Positions 48,669 to 53,123 of a stretch of DNA of 53,123 nucleotides are shown piece by piece; the stretch's first letter is position 1, and the number at the start of each line of letters is the position of its first letter. The DNA comes from an uncultured Flavobacteriales bacterium (GTDB lineage Bacteria; Bacteroidota; Bacteroidia; Flavobacteriales_D; Sanyastnellaceae), in contig CALKFF010000014.1 of NCBI GenBank assembly GCA_938084585.1, positions 1 through 53,123 of the forward strand, in the 5' to 3' direction. A program made the translations under genes and the position numbers. Under the pieces are notes generated by a model. That model had not been told where the DNA came from. It saw nothing but the letters and a program-made list of their open reading frames with translations, and did not search any database.

Positions 48669-51102
48669 CGTCTGGTGCTGGACTCCCCTGGTCCTGGCTG
48701 GAGCGCTGTGGTGCTGCAGCCTCGCGACGGCACTGCATGCTCAGGTGACTTCCTCCGGCCAAGAGGGCGAGAAGAAGCGCCTTGTGGTCCGCACCAACGG
48801 TGCCCCCATCCCGTTCGCCACCGTGCTGAACACAAGCACAGGGCAGGCCATGGCCGCCGACGCCCAGGGTGTGGTGATGTTTCCGGCCTGGGGCCCGACC
48901 GACACCTTGCGGGTGCAGTCGTTGGGCTACGAGGAATTGACGGTGGTGCCAGGCTCGTCTCCGTTGAGCACGTTGGAGTTGCAACCGGCCATGTTCGCCA
49001 TCGAGGAAGTGGTGGTGGCGTCCAATGCGTTGACAGGGACAGCCATGTCCAACATGGGTGTGTCTCAGGTGGCCAAACTCACCACGCGTGCGCCCGTCCT
49101 CACCACAGAAACCACCGGCGATTTGCTGGAAGGCTCTGGCCAGGTGCATCTCCAAATGAGTCAGCAGGGAGGCGTCAGTCCCGTGCTGCGCGGCTTCGAA
49201 GCCAACCGGGTCCTGTTGGTCGTGGATGGCGTCAGGATGAACAACGCCATCTACCGGGCAGGGCACGTTCAAAACGCCGGCACCGTGGACCCGTTTGCCA
49301 TCCAACGCACCGACGTGATCATGGGCCCGAGCAGCGTGCTGTATGGCAGCGACGCCCTCGGCGGTGTCGTGCATTTTGTGACCCAGGCGCCGCGTTTCTC
49401 TTACGGAGGCAAAGAGGTGAAGGGCAAGGTGCTGACCCAAGGAAACACCGCCAATGGTGGATGGGCAGGTCACGCTGAAGTGGCCGTGAGGGCGCCGCGG
49501 TGGGGGTCGGTGACCCAAGTGTCGCACCGGCATTTTGGGGACTTGAGGATGGGCTCGTGGCGCGCCCATGGCGACAGCACGTGGGGGCTGGTCACCCACC
49601 TTGTGGAGCGCAGGGCGGGACGGGACGTGTTGGTCGACAACGCCGACCCAGAAATCCAAGCGCCCACGGGGTACAGCCAATGGGACCTTCAGCAGCGCAT
49701 GAGGCTGCGGCTGCGCGAGGGGTTTGTCGATCTCAATGTGCAGCACAGCACCACCACGGACGTTCCTCGCTTTGACGTGTACAACGACCGGGTGGGTGCG
49801 TTGCCCAAATGGGCGGAGTGGCGCTACGGCCCCCAGGAACGCACCATGCTGGCGGTCACGCACCAGAAGGCCTTCTCTGGAGGGTGGGTCTGGACCACGT
49901 TGGGGAGCCTTCAAGACGTGCAGGAATCTCGCATCAAAAGGCGATTTGCGCAGGACGTCAGGATCACCCAGCTGGAGCAAGTGCGCGTGTGGGGTTGGAC
50001 CTCGGTGTTGAGGGGCCGCATTCGAGAGTGGCGTATGGAAGGCGGGCTGGACGGGCAATGGAACCGGGTCGCGTCGTCTGCCAAGGGCACCGACATTGTG
50101 ACCGGCGCCCAGGGTTTGGCCCAAACCAGGTATGCGGACGGCGGGTCTTCCATGAACACTTGGGGGGCGTTCGCGTCGGCCCAACGCAACGTGGGGTCCC
50201 ACGAATTTCGAGGCGGCCTTCGCTACAGCCATGCCGCCGTCTTGGCGTCGTTCGTCGACACCATGTGGATGGCCCTGCCAGATCCAGAGGTGAACCAACA
50301 AAAAGGGGCGCTGACGGCCAGTGGAAGTTGGACGGGACCGATTTCCCCGCATTGGCAGGCCGTGACCTCGGTGGCGAGCGGATTCAGGCACCCCAACGTG
50401 GACGACTTGGGCAAAGTCCGTGAAAAGGGCGGCTATGTGCTCGTGCCCAACGCAGACTTGAAGCCGGAGTACCTCTACACGGCCGAGCAAGCGGCCACGT
50501 GGATGTTGAGGCCGGGAAGCGACGTGCTGGTCGTTCAAGGCGCCGTGTTTGCGAGCTTGTGGCACGACGCCATCGTGCAAGCCAATGCGACCCTGGCAGG
50601 CGACACCACTTTGGTTGTGGACGGCGACACGGCTCGGATTCAAATGAACCAAAACCTGGACCGGGCCTGGGTGCGCGGGGCCAGGCTGGAGGCGTCGGCC
50701 AAACTTTGGCCCAAGACGACCTTCCGCGGGGTGGTCAACTGGACGCGAGGCACTGGATTGGGGGACGAAGGAGTGCCGCTGGACCACATTCCCCCGACGT
50801 TTGGGTTGGTGGAGTTGGTGAAAAAGGGGGAAGTGGGGCGCTTGGGCACATCCGTGCGTTACGCCTTCGAGAAGCGGGCGGAGGACTACGGCCCTGGGGC
50901 CACGGACAACTTGGACGAAGCACTTCCCACAGGCACCCCAGGGTGGGCGGTGTGGAACGTGGAAGGCTCGGTGCGCGTGACGGAATGGTTGGAGTGCAGG
51001 GTGTCCGCCTTGAACTTGCTGGACCTGCATTACCGCACGTTTGGCTCAGGGATTTCTGCGCCGGGCCGGAACGTGAGGGTCACCGCCACCGCGCGATTCT
51101 GA
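48643..51102 (+). CDS. TonB-dependent receptor, hemoglobin/transferrin-receptor-like
   Basis: This outer-membrane active transporter has 819 residues. The signal peptide ends near LATALHA, and a TTG at 48661 would give a shorter, cleaner signal. Residues of about 42-115 form a carboxypeptidase-regulatory-like beta domain (IPFATVLNTSTGQAM), as is common in Bacteroidota receptors. The plug follows, with VLRGFEANRVLLVVDGVRMN and GPSSVLYGSDALGGVVHF, a form seen in the hemoglobin/transferrin/lactoferrin receptor group. The barrel closes with ALNLLDLHYRTFGSGISAPG and a terminal R-F. The substrate could be heme or another iron complex; this is inference from the plug. Its start lies inside recO in another frame. 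Confidence 0.92.
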   Translation: MCSKPCLRDVWCWTPLVLAGALWCCSLATALHAQVTSSGQEGEKKRLVVRTNGAPIPFATVLNTSTGQAMAADAQGVVMFPAWGPTDTLRVQSLGYEELTVVPGSSPLSTLELQPAMFAIEEVVVASNALTGTAMSNMGVSQVAKLTTRAPVLTTETTGDLLEGSGQVHLQMSQQGGVSPVLRGFEANRVLLVVDGVRMNNAIYRAGHVQNAGTVDPFAIQRTDVIMGPSSVLYGSDALGGVVHFVTQAPRFSYGGKEVKGKVLTQGNTANGGWAGHAEVAVRAPRWGSVTQVSHRHFGDLRMGSWRAHGDSTWGLVTHLVERRAGRDVLVDNADPEIQAPTGYSQWDLQQRMRLRLREGFVDLNVQHSTTTDVPRFDVYNDRVGALPKWAEWRYGPQERTMLAVTHQKAFSGGWVWTTLGSLQDVQESRIKRRFAQDVRITQLEQVRVWGWTSVLRGRIREWRMEGGLDGQWNRVASSAKGTDIVTGAQGLAQTRYADGGSSMNTWGAFASAQRNVGSHEFRGGLRYSHAAVLASFVDTMWMALPDPEVNQQKGALTASGSWTGPISPHWQAVTSVASGFRHPNVDDLGKVREKGGYVLVPNADLKPEYLYTAEQAATWMLRPGSDVLVVQGAVFASLWHDAIVQANATLAGDTTLVVDGDTARIQMNQNLDRAWVRGARLEASAKLWPKTTFRGVVNWTRGTGLGDEGVPLDHIPPTFGLVELVKKGEVGRLGTSVRYAFEKRAEDYGPGATDNLDEALPTGTPGWAVWNVEGSVRVTEWLECRVSALNLLDLHYRTFGSGISAPGRNVRVTATARF

Positions 51103-51103
51103 G

Positions 51104-51111
51104 TACCTTCG
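51104..51111 (+). promoter_or_regulatory. -7 box TACCTTCG, 4 bases before holB ATG
   Basis: TACCTTCGGAGCATG starts 2 bases after the TonB-receptor stop. The box and N4 spacing are identical to those at mlaE and ricT. Confidence 0.6.
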
Positions 51112-51115
51112 GAGC

Positions 51116-52252
51116 ATGCTGTTTGCCGACGTTGTGGGACACGAGGCCTTGGGGGCCAAACTCCGAGAAGCGGCCCGTTCTTCCCGTGTGGCGCACGCCC
51201 AGCTCTTCGAGGGGCAAGAAGGAGCAGGCGCGTTGGCGTTGGCCCGGGCGTACGCCCAGTATTTGACCTGCAGCCAGCCAGCGGAACACGACAGTTGTGG
51301 GGTCTGCACGTCTTGCCAAGCCCATGCGAAGCTTCAGCACCCCGACGTGCATTGGTGCTTCCCTTTTTTCAAGGCAGATGGTCAGGAAAAGGCCACGTCT
51401 GAACCGCACCAGTCCACGTGGCGCGAGGCCATGCTGGACGGGTCGTACTTGGGTGTGGAAGATTGGCTGGAGCGGCTCGGCGCCGACCGCAAACAACTTT
51501 TCATTTCAGTCGACGAAGCCTTGGAAGTCAACCGAAAGCTGGGGCTGAAGTCGTTCCATGGGGGTTGGAAGGTTTGGATTTGTTGGTTGCCCGAGACCAT
51601 GCGCGTCGACACGGCCAACAAGTTTTTGAAGCTCATGGAGGAGCCCACCGACCAAACGGTGATGCTCTTCGTGACCCAGCATGCGGACCGCCTGCTGGCG
51701 ACGATTCGGTCCAGGGTTCAACGCATCCACGTGCCCAACTTGGGGCTGGAGGCGGGGGCCCAAGGGCTCGTTGACAAGTTTGGGCTGGTTCCGGAACTGG
51801 CGTCGAGTTTGGCGCACGTGTCCGACGGCAACCTTGCCATGGCCTTGCGCCGTGTGAAAGCGGGGTCGGACCAGCCGGACTTGGATCGGTTCAGCGCGTG
51901 GATGAGGGCCTGCTGGGCCCGAGACGGTCAGGCCATGGTGCAGGGTTCCGACGACTTCGCGTCGCTCGGCCGGGAAGGTCAAAAGCGCTTTCTCCACTAT
52001 GCATTGCATTTGGTCCGCCAGAGTATCGTGGGCCATTACGGGGCCCAATCGTTGGTGCGGTTGACGGAGGGGGAGCAGGGCTTTTTGGCCAAATTCAGCA
52101 AGTTCATCCACCACGACAACGTGCTGGAATTGCGGCAGGCGTTGGAGGACGCCCACAGCGATGTGGCGGGCAACGTGAATGGCAAGTTGGTCTTTGTGGA
52201 TTTGAGTCTGCGCGTGCACCGTTTGTTGCGGATGCCGGCGGGCGCCAATTGA
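51116..52252 (+). CDS. holB: DNA polymerase III delta' subunit
   Basis: This AAA+ clamp-loader subunit has 378 residues. It shows the delta' pattern: VVGHEALGAKLREAARSSRVAHAQLFEGQEGAG (a degenerate P-loop, as expected of delta'), the zinc module C-x(8)-C-x2-C-x2-C (CSQPAEHDSCGVCTSC), DTANKFLKLMEEPTDQTVML, and the sensor-1-like TIRSRVQ motif. The C-terminal region is a helical collar. The ATG at 51116 follows the -7 box by four bases. The next gene, ricT, follows after 23 bases, the usual Bacteroidota order. Confidence 0.92.
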   Translation: MLFADVVGHEALGAKLREAARSSRVAHAQLFEGQEGAGALALARAYAQYLTCSQPAEHDSCGVCTSCQAHAKLQHPDVHWCFPFFKADGQEKATSEPHQSTWREAMLDGSYLGVEDWLERLGADRKQLFISVDEALEVNRKLGLKSFHGGWKVWICWLPETMRVDTANKFLKLMEEPTDQTVMLFVTQHADRLLATIRSRVQRIHVPNLGLEAGAQGLVDKFGLVPELASSLAHVSDGNLAMALRRVKAGSDQPDLDRFSAWMRACWARDGQAMVQGSDDFASLGREGQKRFLHYALHLVRQSIVGHYGAQSLVRLTEGEQGFLAKFSKFIHHDNVLELRQALEDAHSDVAGNVNGKLVFVDLSLRVHRLLRMPAGAN

Positions 52253-52263
52253 CCTTCCGTCGT

Positions 52264-52271
52264 TACCTTCG
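52264..52271 (+). promoter_or_regulatory. -7 box TACCTTCG, 4 bases before ricT ATG
   Basis: TACCTTCGAAGCATG lies in the 23-base gap between holB and ricT and repeats exactly the box-N4-ATG arrangement of mlaE and holB. Confidence 0.6.
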
Positions 52272-52275
52272 AAGC

Positions 52276-53123
52276 ATGGGATGTGCGACGTGCAGCAAGG
52301 GCGCCGATGGGTTGCCAAGAGGATGCAAGAACAACGGACGTTGTGGGGACTGCGGGTGCGGAAGCATGTCCGTGTTCGATTGGCTTGAAGGGGTTCCCCT
52401 TCCGAGCGGCGCCGCGCCGTACGACATCGTGGAAGTCCGCTTCAAGAACAACCGCAAAGGCTACGTTCGCCGCCCGCAGTCGATGACTGTACATGTGGGT
52501 GACGTGGTCGTGATTGACTTGCAGCCGGGCCACGACGTGGGGGTGGTCAGTTTGACCGGGGAATTGGTGAAGAGCCAGCTCAAGCTCCGCAAAATCAAAG
52601 ACGACCACGAACTCAAGCGCATTGACCGCAAAGCGACGAACGACGACATCGCGTTGTGGCACAAGGCGCGTCAGCGCGAAGACGAGACCGTGCGTGAAGC
52701 CCGTCAAATCATTCGCCGCTTGGGCATTTCGATGAAATTGTCGGACGTCGAGTACCAAGGGGACAACGCCCGCGCCACCTTCTATTACACCGCGGAACAG
52801 CGCGTGGATTTCCGCGACTTGGTCCGGGAGTTGGCCAGCACGTTCGACGTGCGAATCGACATGCGTCAAATTGGCGCCCGCCAAGAGGCCGCGCGCATCG
52901 GAGGCATCGGCGTGTGTGGCCGCGAGTTGTGTTGCACGTCTTGGCTCAAGGATTTCCGCTCGGTGAGCACCAGCGCCGCCCGGTACCAGCAGTTGTCGTT
53001 GAATCCGGGCAAGTTGGCCGGGCAGTGTGGCAAGCTGAAGTGCTGCTTGAACTTCGAATTGGACCAGTATGTGGAGGCGGTGAAGGAGTTCCCTTCCCCC
53101 AACGCCAAAATCCGCACCCCCAA
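52276..53123 (+). CDS. ricT: PSP1 domain protein RicT (3' end outside window)
   Basis: An open frame starts at the ATG at 52276 and runs off the window without a stop; 282 complete codons are visible. The PSP1 core contains VEVRFKNNRKGYVRRP, YTAEQRVDFRDLVRELA, RIDMRQIGARQEAARIGGIG, CGRELCCTSWLKDF and GQCGKLKCCLNFE, as in RicT/YaaT of Bacillus, where it works with RicA and RicF in RNA processing and binds Fe-S clusters. The first 28 residues carry an additional cluster of six Cys (positions 3, 6, 17, 23, 26, 28) that Bacillus YaaT, as I recall it, lacks. In Bacteroidota the gene commonly lies between holB and gldH. Confidence 0.93.
   Translation, partial: MGCATCSKGADGLPRGCKNNGRCGDCGCGSMSVFDWLEGVPLPSGAAPYDIVEVRFKNNRKGYVRRPQSMTVHVGDVVVIDLQPGHDVGVVSLTGELVKSQLKLRKIKDDHELKRIDRKATNDDIALWHKARQREDETVREARQIIRRLGISMKLSDVEYQGDNARATFYYTAEQRVDFRDLVRELASTFDVRIDMRQIGARQEAARIGGIGVCGRELCCTSWLKDFRSVSTSAARYQQLSLNPGKLAGQCGKLKCCLNFELDQYVEAVKEFPSPNAKIRTP

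Overview
The window is 53 kb of compact, GC-rich chromosome from a member of the Bacteroidota, most likely a high-GC relative of Flavobacteriales. Four things point there. The gene set is typical of the phylum: a DUF349 protein, an IPExxxVDY protein beside rnc, the long two-domain IspG, a DksA-like protein and a DnaG that have lost zinc ligands, and holB next to ricT. A very large secreted protein ends in a type IX secretion (T9SS) type A sorting domain. Promoters match the Bacteroidota -7 box TAnnTTTG. There are no convincing Shine-Dalgarno sites. Almost all genes are core; I see no prophage, insertion sequence, integron, CRISPR array or rRNA.

Layout. 1-6.3 kb: yicC-gmk-nadD (+) converge on prs-rplY-pth (-), followed by a histidine kinase/response regulator pair (-). 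6.3-6.6 kb: an intergenic region with a candidate small RNA. 6.6-12.4 kb: dnaG (+), recJ (-), a Cys-rich DCGG-repeat lipoprotein (+) and an OmpA-family lipoprotein (+). 12.4-14.0 kb: tRNA-Gln (-) and an ALDH8A1-like aldehyde dehydrogenase (+). 14.0-24.9 kb: a surface-protein region (-), with a YadA-head-repeat protein and a 3,244-residue HYR-repeat T9SS protein. 25-37 kb: leuS (-), polysaccharide deacetylase (+), DUF349 protein (-), recX (+), prfB-fumC (+), a small lipoprotein-manC pair (-), then mlaE-mlaF and an iodotyrosine-deiodinase-like flavoprotein (+). 37-46 kb: acpP-fabF-rnc-IPExxxVDY, pyk, ileS-dksA-lspA (all +). 46-53 kb: ispG (-), recO-TonB receptor-holB-ricT (+, the last cut by the window edge).

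The clearest non-textbook signal is in the promoters. At seven gene starts an exact -7 box, TAnnTTTG or a TAnnTTCG variant, ends exactly 4 or 5 bases before the ATG (leuS, prfB, the small lipoprotein, mlaE, recO, holB, ricT). Two more starts have looser forms. This geometry predicts leaderless or near-leaderless mRNAs for many housekeeping genes and also fixes several start codons. Other points of interest are the three-hairpin sRNA candidate upstream of dnaG, the deiodinase homologue with its complete halotyrosine-binding triad, the paired GANN-GWF modules bracketing the giant HYR array, and loss of the zinc ligands in DnaG and DksA.

Only two stretches exceed about 300 bases without a gene. 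6275-6587 holds the sRNA candidate and promoter-like sites. 24865-25198 holds the long leader of the giant gene, two -7 boxes and the leuS terminator.
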